A stretch of DNA of 64,000 bases, from positions 14,959 through 78,958 of the forward strand of contig NZ_JBHUPT010000060.1 of NCBI RefSeq assembly GCF_049056525.1. The letters are read 5' to 3'. This stretch comes from Leisingera coralii (GTDB taxonomy: Bacteria > Pseudomonadota > Alphaproteobacteria > Rhodobacterales > Rhodobacteraceae). Positions 1 to 8,668 of this stretch are shown one piece after another. A program made the translations under genes and the position numbers. The notes beneath the pieces were generated by a model, which saw only the letters and a program-made list of their open reading frames with translations, did not search any database and was not told the DNA's origin. Within the stretch, counting starts at the first letter, position 1; each line of letters begins with the position of its first letter.

Positions 1-101
1 GCGATGGCCCCTGCCCGGTTGGGCACATCCCAATCCGCCGCCCACGCAGGCGCCAGGCCGGCAAGGGCCGCAACCAGGGATATGGGCAGGAGCCGTTTCA
101 T
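1..101 (-). CDS. nosD: NosD, N-terminal part (runs off the window)
   Basis: Only the first 33 or so codons are inside the window. They read as a signal peptide (MKRLLPISLVAALAGLAPAWA) followed by a mature start. NosD proteins are periplasmic beta-helix (copper-binding/CASH) proteins needed to mature the CuZ centre of nitrous oxide reductase. The call rests mainly on position: the start codon lies 3 bp after the nosZ stop on the same strand, and nosR-nosZ-nosD is the usual gene order. The beta-helix itself is outside the window, so the identity is inferred from context plus the export signal. Confidence 0.8.
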   Translation of the reverse strand, partial: MKRLLPISLVAALAGLAPAWAADWDVPNRAGAI

Positions 102-104
102 GGC

Positions 105-2012
105 TTAAGCGCTCCGCGGCTCAACCAGCATCCGGCCGCGCATCTCCATGTGAAGCGCGTGGCAGAACCACTGGCAATAGTACCAATGCACGCCCGGACG
201 TTCGGCAATGAAAGTAACCGAGGCAGTTGCCAGCGGCCCGACCTCCATCGCGATGCCGAAGTTCGACAGGCAGAAGCCGTGGGTCAGGTCGTCGATATCA
301 TCCAGGTTGGTGACATAGACGGTGACCTCGTCGCCCTGCTTGACGGTGAACTTCTCAAGGCTGAAGTTCGGCGCCTGGCTGGACATGTAGACCCGAACCT
401 TGTCACCGTCGCGGATGATGGTGTCCTGATAATCGTCCAGATCGACGCCATCCGCCTCGGCCTGCTTGCGCGCATCTTCCCACATCGGGTCGTTGCGCTG
501 CCAAGTGCTCGCCGGGTTCACCTTGGAGCGGTGAACGATGATCGAGTCATGCGGCTCGGCAAAGGTCGGGCCGTCGTGCACCACCTTCATCTTGTCGCCG
601 GAAATGTCGATCAGCTGCTCGTTCTCGGGCTTCAGCGGTCCCACGTTCAAGAACCGGTCCTTGGAGAACTTGTTCATCGAAATCAGCCACTTGCCGTCCG
701 CCTCGGCGGTTTCGCCCATGGAGGTGGAGTTGTGGCCCGGCTGGTACTGGACGTCGACCTTGTCCATGATCGGGTCCACGTCGGCGCCTGCGTAGGCTTC
801 GATTGCCTTGGCGATGTCCCATTTCACCACCTGGCTGTCCAGGAACAGGGTGGTGTAGGCATAGCCGCGGTTGTCAAAGGCGGTGTGGAGCGGACCAAGG
901 CCCAGTTGCGGTTCCGCCACGATGGCCGAGCGCGGGTCGGCATCCGCATCAAACAGCGCGTCCAGCTTCTCGACGTCGATCACCGAGACGGTCGGCGACA
1001 GCTTGCCGTTGACGCAGACGTGCTTCTTGTCCGGTGCGGTGTTGATGCCGTGCGGCGAGTTCGGGATCGGGATATACCGGGTCAGCTTGCCCGGCGCGCC
1101 CTTGCGCCCGTCAACCACCTTGGCGCCGTTCAGCTCCTGATACTCGCCAGCCTCAATCGCTGCCTCGATGGCTGCGATGTTGAAGACAACCACGTGGTCC
1201 AGCTCGTTCTCGGTCATCTCGGCCAGGGTCATTCCCATTTCCGAGTTGTAGGAGGTCGAGTAGGCGTATTTGCCCTGATAGTCGCAGTCGGTGTTGTCCA
1301 GGTTGCCCGAGACGATCACCTGCCAGGCGACTTCCATGGTGTCGCCATCGATGGCGGAGAAGATGTTCACGTATTGCGACGGATCATCCAGGATCTGGCC
1401 GTCGTTGATCAGCGGCGCTTCGTGCTCGCCGTTGGCAAAGACATAGCCGGTGCGCGGGAACTTCTGCGGACGCAGGCCGTGGATGTCCTTGGCATTGGGG
1501 ATCTCGATTATCTTGTCGCACTTCATCACGTCGCAGCGGACGCGGGCAACGCGGGTGTTGGCCTTGTCGTTCATGAACAGGTAGCGGCCGTCATAGGTGC
1601 CGTCGGTGAACGACATATGCGGGTGGTGCAGGTCGCCGTTGTCATAGGTGACCTTGCCGTTGGCGGCCAGGAATTCCTTGGTGTCCGGCAGCAGGCCTTC
1701 GGTCAGGATCTTCAGCGACTCGTTGGTCTGCCCCCAGCCGGTGGCCGAGCAGCGGTTGAACACCGGCACCCGCATGAGCTCGCGCATGGACGGCACGCCC
1801 ATGATGCGCAGTTCGCCAGTCTGCCCCGACGACCAGAAGCCGTAATATTCATCCAGTTCACCGGGCTCCAGGCCGAAACCGGCTGCCTGCGCAGGCTTCG
1901 CGCCCAGCAGTGCGGAACCGGCACCGGTCGCCGCCAGAACGGCGCCGGAGGCAGTGGCCCCCAGAAGGCCGCGGCGGGTGACGGGCAGTTTGTTTTTCAG
2001 GTCTTCAGACAT
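105..2012 (-). CDS. nosZ: Nitrous oxide reductase (TAT-dependent)
   Basis: Periplasmic copper enzyme that reduces N2O to N2, the last step of denitrification. The 635-residue protein has a twin-arginine signal (TRRGLLG, near residue 13) and an AQA-like cleavage region. A seven-bladed propeller domain carries the CuZ histidines (DLHHPHMSF, HGIN, EPHDS). A C-terminal cupredoxin holds the CuA ligands CQWFCHALHMEM (about residues 613-624). An upstream in-frame start would add 54 residues without a signal; the chosen ATG has an AAGGAGG ribosome site just upstream and gives the normal family length and leader. It is the clade I (Tat-exported) type. It lies 11 bp after nosR and 3 bp before nosD, so the three are co-transcribed. 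Confidence 0.97.
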   Translation of the reverse strand: MSEDLKNKLPVTRRGLLGATASGAVLAATGAGSALLGAKPAQAAGFGLEPGELDEYYGFWSSGQTGELRIMGVPSMRELMRVPVFNRCSATGWGQTNESLKILTEGLLPDTKEFLAANGKVTYDNGDLHHPHMSFTDGTYDGRYLFMNDKANTRVARVRCDVMKCDKIIEIPNAKDIHGLRPQKFPRTGYVFANGEHEAPLINDGQILDDPSQYVNIFSAIDGDTMEVAWQVIVSGNLDNTDCDYQGKYAYSTSYNSEMGMTLAEMTENELDHVVVFNIAAIEAAIEAGEYQELNGAKVVDGRKGAPGKLTRYIPIPNSPHGINTAPDKKHVCVNGKLSPTVSVIDVEKLDALFDADADPRSAIVAEPQLGLGPLHTAFDNRGYAYTTLFLDSQVVKWDIAKAIEAYAGADVDPIMDKVDVQYQPGHNSTSMGETAEADGKWLISMNKFSKDRFLNVGPLKPENEQLIDISGDKMKVVHDGPTFAEPHDSIIVHRSKVNPASTWQRNDPMWEDARKQAEADGVDLDDYQDTIIRDGDKVRVYMSSQAPNFSLEKFTVKQGDEVTVYVTNLDDIDDLTHGFCLSNFGIAMEVGPLATASVTFIAERPGVHWYYCQWFCHALHMEMRGRMLVEPRSA

Positions 2013-2023
2013 GATGTCCTCCT

Positions 2024-4213
2024 TCAGGAAACTTTGATCCTGTTCGCGTTGGGGTGATTGGCCGGCGGCCGGCCCAGAGTTACATCCGGCCCCGGGCTGC
2101 CGGTTTTGGCCCGGCGTTTCAGCTGTTTGATCACAACCGGGCATTTGGCTTCGGATTGGTACAGAACCTGGCAATGCAGGCAGTCAACACATTCGTTCGG
2201 GTTGATCTCACCGGTTGGGTGGATGGCCTGAACGGGGCACTCGTTGGCACAGGTCTGGCAGGGGTGGCCGCATTCGTGGTAGCGCTTCAGCCAGTCGAAC
2301 ATCCGCACCCGCGCCGGGATCGCCAGCGCCGCGCCCAGCGGGCACAGGTAGCGGCAGTAGAAGCGTTCTATGAACAACCCGGCCAGCAAGAGCGCCACGG
2401 CAAAGACCACAAACGGCCAGTCGCGCACGAACTTCAGGATGATCGCGGTCTTGAACGGTTCCACCTCGGCGTAGGTTTCCGCCAGCGGAATCGACACCAT
2501 CGAGATGCCGAACAGGCCGAGGAAGATCATGTATTTCGCAGGCCACAGGCGCTCATGCAGCCCCCACGGCAGGGTGATCTGCGGCACCTTGAAGGCGCGG
2601 GCGATCTTGTTTGTCAGCTCCTGCAGCGCGCCGAACGGGCACAGCCAGCCGCAATAGGCGCCCCGGCCCCAGAACAGCAGTGCTGCAGCAACCGCAAACC
2701 ATTGGATAAACACCAGCGGATCCAGCAAAAAGGCATCCCAGGAAAAGCCGCTGCGCAAAGACCCCGCCAGCGCCATCAGGTTCACCACGCTCAGCTGCGC
2801 ATTGGCGTACCAGCCCAGGAACACGAGGGTGACGGTCAGGTATCCGATGCGGAACCAGTAGAAGGTGCGCGCATTCACGGTCGCCTGGAACTGGAAGAAG
2901 AACACCCCTGTCAGCACCAGCAGCATCACGCCCAGCACACCGATCTCGACGGTGCGGTCCTTCCAGATCCGCTGCCACAGCGCCGCTTTGGCAGCAGCTT
3001 CGCCGGTGTCGTCCTCCACAACTTTGGGCGCAGGCGCGGCGGGCAGCAGATATTGTTCCGGCAGCTTATAGCCCAAATCAAAAGTCAGGAACGCCCGCTC
3101 CAGCGCGCCCACCGACCGCTGCACCAAGAGCTGCAGGCGGAACGGCTCAGCAGGATCAAACTCCGCATCTGCCAGGATCTTGAACAAGTCCAGCTCGCCA
3201 AAGCTGGGGCTGTCCGCCGTGGCCAGCTCTCCCAGCCGCTTGTGCTGGCGGTCAAAGAACCGCACCGAGGCATCGCCCTGGATCATCTGGATCCGGTCAA
3301 AGATACCGCCGCGGACATAGCCCGAACCCTTGAAGCTGTAGCTTCCGCGCCCCAGCACCAGGATGGCGTGCTCGCCCTCCTTCAGCCAGGACTTCAGGTT
3401 CCGGTACTCCGCCTCGCCCAGCAGCGACTTGCCGATCGACGGCACCGAAACCAGAGCCATGTGCATGTCGATGAAGGTGTCGTCCGGCGCGCCGCGCTCA
3501 CGGCGGCGGATCGCGCGCTGGTCACCGGTGGCCTCAAAGGCCGCGTTGATCTGGCCGACGTCCAGCGTCATCCGCCGCACAGAGCCGTCGCCCGCCAGCA
3601 TGGTCCAGTCCGCGACCTCCTCGCGGGTCATGTCAACCTCACGCTTCGGCCCGTCCGGCTGGACCGGTGACAGCCCGCCCAGCCCCAGCGCCCGGGCCAC
3701 CTTGATGCCCGCCCGCACCAGGCTGTCATCGATCACCATTATCGTCACCGTCGCGCCAGAAATAATGTCGAGGTCATGGGCATCGCCGCCCGCCACCGCC
3801 TCAGCCTTGAGGTCGAGCCCGGCGTAGCCTTCGGTCAGCTTGACCATCTTGGAATTGGGGATGCCGATCAGCACGATAGGTTCGGAGTGCTTGACCAGCT
3901 TTACGCCTGTCAGCACCGCATCGGTGTCGATCGCGGCCACCACATGGATCGGCTTGCCGCTGTATCCGGTGGTGCCGACAAAATCGGAGGTCAGAAAGGC
4001 GTAGGCGACCGTTTCGCCCGCTTTCAGCACTGGCGCCACCGGCACATCGGCGCGCACCGGGCCAAATGCCTCGGCGCCGGGCACCAGATCAGCAGGTGTC
4101 AGTTCTGTCAGGAAAGAGTCGAGGCTGTCTGCCTCGGCTGTCACCGCACATACAGCGGTGAGTGTCATCACAAGGGCTGTCAGCCAGCCCCGGAAGGCGC
4201 GTGTCAGGACCAT
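2024..4213 (-). CDS. nosR: NosR, membrane FMN/iron-sulfur protein for N2O reduction
   Basis: Polytopic membrane flavoprotein that supplies electrons to, and supports expression of, nitrous oxide reductase. The 729-residue protein starts with an export signal, followed by a periplasmic FMN-binding domain (the ISGATVTIMVIDDSL stretch is the covalent FMN attachment type, S/T-G-A-T). Transmembrane helices follow with two polyferredoxin-like CP motifs (CGWLCPFGAL, CRYLCPLGAAL). A C-terminal cytoplasmic 4Fe-4S ferredoxin part has CGHPCQTCANECP and CVDCLHC. Length and domain order match the family. It is first of the known nos genes here and overlaps the end of a small upstream gene by 10 bp, suggesting one transcript. 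Confidence 0.96.
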   Translation of the reverse strand: MVLTRAFRGWLTALVMTLTAVCAVTAEADSLDSFLTELTPADLVPGAEAFGPVRADVPVAPVLKAGETVAYAFLTSDFVGTTGYSGKPIHVVAAIDTDAVLTGVKLVKHSEPIVLIGIPNSKMVKLTEGYAGLDLKAEAVAGGDAHDLDIISGATVTIMVIDDSLVRAGIKVARALGLGGLSPVQPDGPKREVDMTREEVADWTMLAGDGSVRRMTLDVGQINAAFEATGDQRAIRRRERGAPDDTFIDMHMALVSVPSIGKSLLGEAEYRNLKSWLKEGEHAILVLGRGSYSFKGSGYVRGGIFDRIQMIQGDASVRFFDRQHKRLGELATADSPSFGELDLFKILADAEFDPAEPFRLQLLVQRSVGALERAFLTFDLGYKLPEQYLLPAAPAPKVVEDDTGEAAAKAALWQRIWKDRTVEIGVLGVMLLVLTGVFFFQFQATVNARTFYWFRIGYLTVTLVFLGWYANAQLSVVNLMALAGSLRSGFSWDAFLLDPLVFIQWFAVAAALLFWGRGAYCGWLCPFGALQELTNKIARAFKVPQITLPWGLHERLWPAKYMIFLGLFGISMVSIPLAETYAEVEPFKTAIILKFVRDWPFVVFAVALLLAGLFIERFYCRYLCPLGAALAIPARVRMFDWLKRYHECGHPCQTCANECPVQAIHPTGEINPNECVDCLHCQVLYQSEAKCPVVIKQLKRRAKTGSPGPDVTLGRPPANHPNANRIKVS

Positions 4214-4668
4214 GGCGCCTCTCCTTTGCTTTGAGTGGCTGCCACGGACGCGCTGGGTGCGCGTTCGGATTCTATCTTGGTCACCAGCGGAGGGCCGCGG
4301 CCCTCATGCCAGTATTGCGCCGGGTTGGACTGGACTGCAGTGCCCGCGGGCAGCAGCACAGCACAAACTGCCGTCCGGCTGATGCCGGATGGCTGCGGGC
4401 TCACCGGCCCGGCCCCGTTTTCAGCTGCGCACAGGGCGCAGGTGCTGCACTTGGGGCAATCCTGCTGTTCTTGGCTGTCCTCGGCGGCAACCTGAATCTC
4501 CACCACGCCAAACTCGCCGCAGATCTCGATCATCTCGCCACCGACAGCTGCCTGCCCCGCACCGGGAAAGGCCACCTGCAGCACCAGCATGATAACCGCG
4601 CACAGCCCTGCCAGCCGCCGGGCAAACCCGGCGCGAAAGGCGGAAGATGTGAAAAGGGTGCGCGGCAT
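4204..4668 (-). CDS. Small exported cysteine-rich protein upstream of nosR
   Basis: A 154-residue protein with an N-terminal hydrophobic signal or anchor (about residues 18-40). Its mature part has a compact cysteine cluster (CPKCSTCALC, about residues 74-83) and one more cysteine in AVCAVLL. It resembles, in general layout, DUF2946-type small exported proteins linked to metal handling, but I cannot assign it firmly. Its stop overlaps the nosR start by 10 bp, so it is very probably the first gene of the nos operon. A copper or redox role in the periplasm would fit the context; this is inference from location and cysteines only. Confidence 0.7.
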   Translation of the reverse strand: MPRTLFTSSAFRAGFARRLAGLCAVIMLVLQVAFPGAGQAAVGGEMIEICGEFGVVEIQVAAEDSQEQQDCPKCSTCALCAAENGAGPVSPQPSGISRTAVCAVLLPAGTAVQSNPAQYWHEGRGPPLVTKIESERAPSASVAATQSKGEAPWS

Positions 4669-4730
4669 CTGTTACAAGATTCTCTTGCTGCATTCGCCGC
4701 CGACACTACTGGGAACAGCAGCGCCGCAAT

Positions 4731-4744
4731 TTGATGTATGTCAG
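4731..4744 (-). promoter_or_regulatory. Possible FNR/NnrR/Dnr-type site upstream of the nos operon
   Basis: On the minus strand the 14 bp read CTGACATACATCAA, which matches the FNR/Dnr consensus TTGAT-N4-ATCAA at 8 of 10 informative positions. It lies about 63 bp upstream of the first gene of the nos operon, a sensible place for an activator of the Crp/Fnr family. No footprint or consensus search was done. Confidence 0.4.
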
Positions 4745-4806
4745 ATAAACCTGATTTTTTGGGACATTCTCCGGCCGCCCCCGGAACGGCCTAACCCCCC
4801 GGCATT

Positions 4807-5568
4807 TCAGCCTTTCTCAAGCCGCCGGAAGGCCAAAGCAATCACCCCTGCGATGGCCATATAGACAACAGCCAGAAGCAGCAGCGGCTCATAAACGATG
4901 AATGTATCGGCCCGCACACGGGAGGATACAGCATAGATCTCCACCACCGTGATCGTCGCCACCAGCGGCGTTGCTTTCAGCTGCAGGATGGTTTCGCCGC
5001 CCAAGGTCGGCAGCACATTGCGCACCGCCTGTGGCAGCCAGATCCGGCGGAACATGGTGAAGCGCGGCATGCCAAAGGACTTGGCCGCCTCCAGCTGCCC
5101 CTTGGCCACGCCGGAGAACGCGCCCCGCATCACCTCGCCCTCATAGCCCGCATAAGACAGGGTCAGCGCCAGCACCGCATAGGGCCAGGCCTGCCGCAGG
5201 TAGGGCCACAGCTCGGAGGAGCGGATCCATGGGAACTGCGGAAACAGTGAGCCCAGCCCGTAATAGAGCAGCCAGATTTGCAACAAGAGCGGCGTACCGC
5301 GGATGATGGTGCAGAAAGTACGGGCCGGAATGGACAGATACCAGGGGCCAACCGCCTGCGCCAATCCCAGCGGCACTGCCAAAAGGAAGCCAAGGAAGGT
5401 CGAGACCGCCAGGATCCAGATCGTGGCCCACAGCCCTTCCAGCGCCAAGGGCGCGTATTTCGGGATCCAGTCCCAGCGCAGCGCAAAGGCGCACCAGATC
5501 ACCATCGCCGCAAAGACCAGCATCATCACGATGCGGTGCGGCTGCATCAGGTCCTTCAGGCCAATCAT
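4807..5568 (-). CDS. Polar amino-acid ABC transporter permease (HisM type)
   Basis: Inner-membrane permease of 253 residues with the histidine/arginine-type BPD fold. The coupling motif region is EAAKSFGMPRFTMFRRIWLPQA (positions about 160-181), with several hydrophobic helices either side. A longer reading frame exists upstream, but the ATG chosen here has GGGAGG before it and overlaps the previous permease gene by 4 bp (ATGA), the usual arrangement in this operon. It pairs with the next permease to form the HisQM-type channel. Last gene of the transporter operon; the context suggests arginine or methylated arginine as substrate. Confidence 0.9.
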   Translation of the reverse strand: MIGLKDLMQPHRIVMMLVFAAMVIWCAFALRWDWIPKYAPLALEGLWATIWILAVSTFLGFLLAVPLGLAQAVGPWYLSIPARTFCTIIRGTPLLLQIWLLYYGLGSLFPQFPWIRSSELWPYLRQAWPYAVLALTLSYAGYEGEVMRGAFSGVAKGQLEAAKSFGMPRFTMFRRIWLPQAVRNVLPTLGGETILQLKATPLVATITVVEIYAVSSRVRADTFIVYEPLLLLAVVYMAIAGVIALAFRRLEKG

Positions 5569-6311
5569 CGCGTGCCTCCCTTCAGCGAGGGCTGGCCGCG
5601 CCTTGCCCATTTCTCCACCCGGGCAAAGACCGCGCCAGAGCACAGCGTCACCATCAGGTACAGAAAGCCCGCCGCCAGGAAAAAGGTGAAATAGGCCCGC
5701 GTGCTGCTCGCCGCCTGGCGGGTTTCCAGCGTCAGCTCATTAAATCCGACCACTGCCAGCAGCGCGGTGTCCTTAGTGGCGATCAGCCAAAGGTTCGCTA
5801 ACCCCGGCACCGCAAAGCTCATCATCGCCGGGATCGTCACCCGCCGCATGATCATGAAGGCCGGCATCCCGTAGGACTTCGCCGCCTCGATCTGCCCCAC
5901 TGGCACCGCCTTAATGGCGCCGCGCAGCACTTCGGTGGCATAGGCCCCCTGCACCACGCCCAATACCCAGATGCCGGCCGCAACGCCGTTGATCTCGACC
6001 CGACCGCCACCCATCGCCTCGGAGATCTTGTTGATGATATCGCTGCCCACGTAATAGAGGATCAGGATCAGCACCAGTTCCGGCACCGCCCGGATCACCG
6101 TGGTGTAGATGGCGAGAAGATCACGCGTGACCTTCCCGCCGTAGAGTTTGCCATAGGCCCCGAACAGCCCGATCACCAGCCCCAGCCCAAAAGCGCCAAA
6201 GGCGATCTGCAGGGAGTTGGCAAGCCCGCGCAACAGGTTGCCTCCCCAGCCCGACAGCGACAGCAGCTCTGCGCTGGCGCCGAGGCCCAGTAGTTCGAAC
6301 AGTCCGGTCAC
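5565..6311 (-). CDS. Polar amino-acid ABC transporter permease (HisQ type)
   Basis: Inner-membrane permease of 248 residues. The coupling loop EAAKSYGMPAFMIMRRVTIP and the hydrophobic helices place it in the HisQ/ArtQ group. It sits 9 bp after the binding-protein gene and overlaps the second permease by 4 bp, so translation is probably coupled. HisJQMP-type systems import basic amino acids such as arginine, lysine, ornithine or histidine. The divergent operon carries arginine-degrading enzymes, supporting arginine or a derivative. Confidence 0.9.
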   Translation of the reverse strand: MTGLFELLGLGASAELLSLSGWGGNLLRGLANSLQIAFGAFGLGLVIGLFGAYGKLYGGKVTRDLLAIYTTVIRAVPELVLILILYYVGSDIINKISEAMGGGRVEINGVAAGIWVLGVVQGAYATEVLRGAIKAVPVGQIEAAKSYGMPAFMIMRRVTIPAMMSFAVPGLANLWLIATKDTALLAVVGFNELTLETRQAASSTRAYFTFFLAAGFLYLMVTLCSGAVFARVEKWARRGQPSLKGGTR

Positions 6312-6320
6312 GGCAGCACC

Positions 6321-7085
6321 TTAGTAGATGCTGGTGGTGAAGTATTTGGCAGTGATTTTCTCGTGGGTGCCGTCGGCCAGGATCGCCGCGATACCCTTGT
6401 TCAGCGCCTCGCGCAGCGCGTCGTCGCCCTTGCGCACGCCAGCGCCGACACCGCGGCCCAGGATCGCCGGGTCATCCGCCACCGCGCCCTTGATCTCGCA
6501 GCAGCCGCCGGTGTCCGACCCGACGAAATCCGCCATTGCGATGCTATCCGCCTGGGTCGCGTCGATGCGGCCCGCAAACAGGTCCTGGTTGGCTTCATCC
6601 TGGGTCTGGTAAACCTTCAGCTCCGCATCCTTGAAGTATTCCTGCGCATAGGCTTGGTGGATGGTCGAGGCCTGGATGCCGACAATCTTGCCCGCCAGAG
6701 ATTCCGGTGTCGGCGCAATGTCCATCGACTTGTCCGCCACAATCACCGCCGGGGTGTTGTAGTAGGGATCGGAGAAATCAATGGTCTTCATCCGCTCCTC
6801 GGTGATCGACATGGAGGCCATGATGGCGTCGATCTGCTGGCCGGTCAGCGACGGAATGATACCGTCCCAGGCCACCGGCGTGATCACGCAGTCCAGTTCA
6901 GCCGCGGCGCAGACCGCGCCAATCACCTCGACCTCCCAGCCGACCCAGTTGCCGGAGCTGTCGAGCGAGGCAAACGGCGGATAGGGTTCGGCAGCGATGC
7001 CGATTTTCACCTGTTCCGCAGCCGCGGCACCAGCGGACAGAGCGGCAGCCGTGGTGGCTGCGGTAAGCAATGCTTTCAGTTTCAT
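6321..7085 (-). CDS. Periplasmic amino-acid-binding protein of an ABC transporter (HisJ/ArgT-like)
   Basis: A 254-residue family 3 solute-binding protein (PBPb fold). It has an export signal (MKLKALLTAATTAAALSAGAAAA) and characteristic motifs: GIAAEPYPPFASLDSSGNWVG, FDLDV-like GWEVEVIG, and MASMSITEERMKTIDFSDPY, the ligand-binding hinge. It lies between the ATPase and permease genes. The divergent genes suggest that it captures arginine or dimethylarginine, but binding specificity cannot be read from sequence alone. Confidence 0.92.
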   Translation of the reverse strand: MKLKALLTAATTAAALSAGAAAAEQVKIGIAAEPYPPFASLDSSGNWVGWEVEVIGAVCAAAELDCVITPVAWDGIIPSLTGQQIDAIMASMSITEERMKTIDFSDPYYNTPAVIVADKSMDIAPTPESLAGKIVGIQASTIHQAYAQEYFKDAELKVYQTQDEANQDLFAGRIDATQADSIAMADFVGSDTGGCCEIKGAVADDPAILGRGVGAGVRKGDDALREALNKGIAAILADGTHEKITAKYFTTSIY

Positions 7086-7124
7086 CTTAATCTCCCAGTT
7101 GGTTTTTATTTTGGTGGTAGAGGA

Positions 7125-7922
7125 TCAGGCGACCGAGCTCAGGAATTGCTTCAGCCGGTCTGATTGCGGGTTGCCAAAGACCTCGGCAGGCGGCCCCTGC
7201 TCTTCGATGCGGCCCTGGTACAGGTAGACAACGTGGTTCGCGACTTCGCGTGCGAACTTCATTTCATGGGTCACCAGCAGCATTGTGCGCCCCTCGGCAG
7301 CCAGGTCGCGGATCACCGTCAGCACCTCGCCCACCAGTTCCGGGTCCAGCGCCGAGGTAGGCTCGTCAAACAGCATCGCCGACGGGTTCACCGCCAGCGC
7401 CCGGGCAATCGCCGCCCGCTGCTGCTGGCCGCCGGACAGATAGGCAGGATAAGTGTCCTCCTTGCCGCCCAGCCCCACCCGGTTCAGCAGCTCATGCGCC
7501 CGCGCGACGGCCTCGGCCTTGGGCACTTTCAGCACATGCACTGGCACCTCGATCACGTTCTCCAGCAGCGTGCGGTGGGTCCACAGGTTGAACTGCTGGA
7601 ACACCATCGCCAGCTTGGTCCGGATGCGTTCGATCTGCTTCTGGTTTGCCGGGCTGCCATCACCCCGCATCACCACTTCCTCGCCGCCGATCACGATCTT
7701 GCCGGAGCTCGGCGTCTCCAGAAAATTGATGCAGCGCAGCATGGTGGACTTGCCGGACCCGGAGCCGCCGATGAGCGCCACCACATCCCCCTGATGCGCG
7801 GTCAGATCAACACCCTTCAGCACTTCCAGATTGCCGAACGACTTGTGCAGATCCTCGACCCGGATCGCCTCCCGGCGCGTATCGGTTTCCGGAGCTGATG
7901 CGGCTGCTGCGACTGTGTCCAT
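7125..7922 (-). CDS. Amino-acid ABC transporter ATP-binding protein (HisP type)
   Basis: Cytoplasmic ATPase of 265 residues. Walker A is GGSGSGKST, the signature is LSGGQQQRAAIARALA, Walker B is AMLFDEPTSALDPE, and the switch histidine is in LVTHEM. This is the PAAT (polar amino-acid) family layout. The ATG giving MDTVAAAAS was chosen because upstream codons would run through the promoter region shared with the divergent TetR gene. It is first of a four-gene operon (ATPase, binding protein, two permeases). Confidence 0.93.
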   Translation of the reverse strand: MDTVAAAASAPETDTRREAIRVEDLHKSFGNLEVLKGVDLTAHQGDVVALIGGSGSGKSTMLRCINFLETPSSGKIVIGGEEVVMRGDGSPANQKQIERIRTKLAMVFQQFNLWTHRTLLENVIEVPVHVLKVPKAEAVARAHELLNRVGLGGKEDTYPAYLSGGQQQRAAIARALAVNPSAMLFDEPTSALDPELVGEVLTVIRDLAAEGRTMLLVTHEMKFAREVANHVVYLYQGRIEEQGPPAEVFGNPQSDRLKQFLSSVA

Positions 7923-7970
7923 CTTTGCGTCTTCCCGAATTTTCCGATTGCAGTAAGCCGCGACTCGAGT

Positions 7971-7990
7971 AATTATGCAAGTGTATAATT
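7971..7990. promoter_or_regulatory. Palindromic operator candidate between TetR gene and transporter operon
   Basis: AATTATGCAAGTGTATAATT is a near-perfect palindrome (16 of 20 positions symmetric, 6-bp perfect outer arms) in the 98-bp divergent promoter region. It ends 30 bp before the TetR gene start. TetR-family proteins usually bind such palindromes next to their own gene, so it may control both operons. The assignment is from position and symmetry only. Confidence 0.5.
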
Positions 7991-8020
7991 TCTCCGCCAA
8001 GCAAAAAAGCAGGAGCTGAG

Positions 8021-8668
8021 GTGACCGACGAGCGCCGCAAATTCAAACGCGAATCCGCCGAGGCGCGGAAGGAAGCGCTGATCCTCGCCACCCTGGAATT
8101 GGTGGCGGAGAACGGCGTGCGCGGCGCCACGGTGCGGGGCATTGCCCAGCGCGCCGACGTCACCCAGGGGCTGATCCGGCATTACTTCAGCTCAAAGGAA
8201 GAGCTGATCATCGCCGCCTACGAGCACCACATGACCGCCATGACCGATCAGACATTTGCCCCCGCGGCGGGGGTGGACGGTACAGCACTGGCCAGGCTCA
8301 CCGCCTTTGTGAATGCCTCGCTGACGCCGCCGGTTGTGGATCCACGGTCCATCGCGCTCTGGGCCAGTTTCCTCAACAAGGTGCAGCAGGACCCGCAGAT
8401 GAAGGCCACACACGAACGCACCTATGCCTACTTCCGCGACCACCTGGAGGGGTTGATCGCCGCCGCGCTGGAGGAAGCCGGCCACCCGGCCGCATCCGCC
8501 CGGCTGCGCCAACTGGCGATTGCCTGCAATGCGGTGATCGACGGCCTGTGGCTGGAGGGCGGCGCCCTTCCGGACGCCTTTGCGCCGGGTGAACTGGCAG
8601 ACATCGGACGGCAGTCGGTTGCCGCAATAACAGGTTTGAATTTGGAGCAGGAGGCTGAAAAGACATGA
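8021..8668 (+). CDS. TetR/AcrR-family regulator (BetI-like)
   Basis: A 215-residue one-component repressor. The N-terminal helix-turn-helix runs roughly over residues 17-63 (ATLELVAENGVRGATVRGIA, then DVTQGLIRHYFSSKEEL), and the ligand-binding half resembles the BetI C-terminal domain. Translation probably begins at a GTG preceded by AGGAG. It overlaps the downstream aminotransferase by 4 bp (ATGA) and is divergent from the transporter operon, so it probably regulates both units. The inducer is unknown; arginine, 2-ketoarginine or methylarginine are the obvious candidates. Confidence 0.92.
   Translation: MTDERRKFKRESAEARKEALILATLELVAENGVRGATVRGIAQRADVTQGLIRHYFSSKEELIIAAYEHHMTAMTDQTFAPAAGVDGTALARLTAFVNASLTPPVVDPRSIALWASFLNKVQQDPQMKATHERTYAYFRDHLEGLIAAALEEAGHPAASARLRQLAIACNAVIDGLWLEGGALPDAFAPGELADIGRQSVAAITGLNLEQEAEKT

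Noticed and set aside
150..2057. 635-codon open frame on the plus strand opposite nosZ
   Set aside because: It mirrors the nosZ codons in antisense, has no recognisable domain, and nosZ is certain. The same reasoning excludes the long antisense frames at 2054-3670, 15674-17725, 19694-20893, 22011-23621, 32052-33656 and 40603-38945.
4773..4791. GGCCG/CGGCC inverted repeat as a terminator of the transporter operon
   Set aside because: Only 5 bp of stem with a 9-nt loop and no U-run; it is too weak in such GC-rich DNA.
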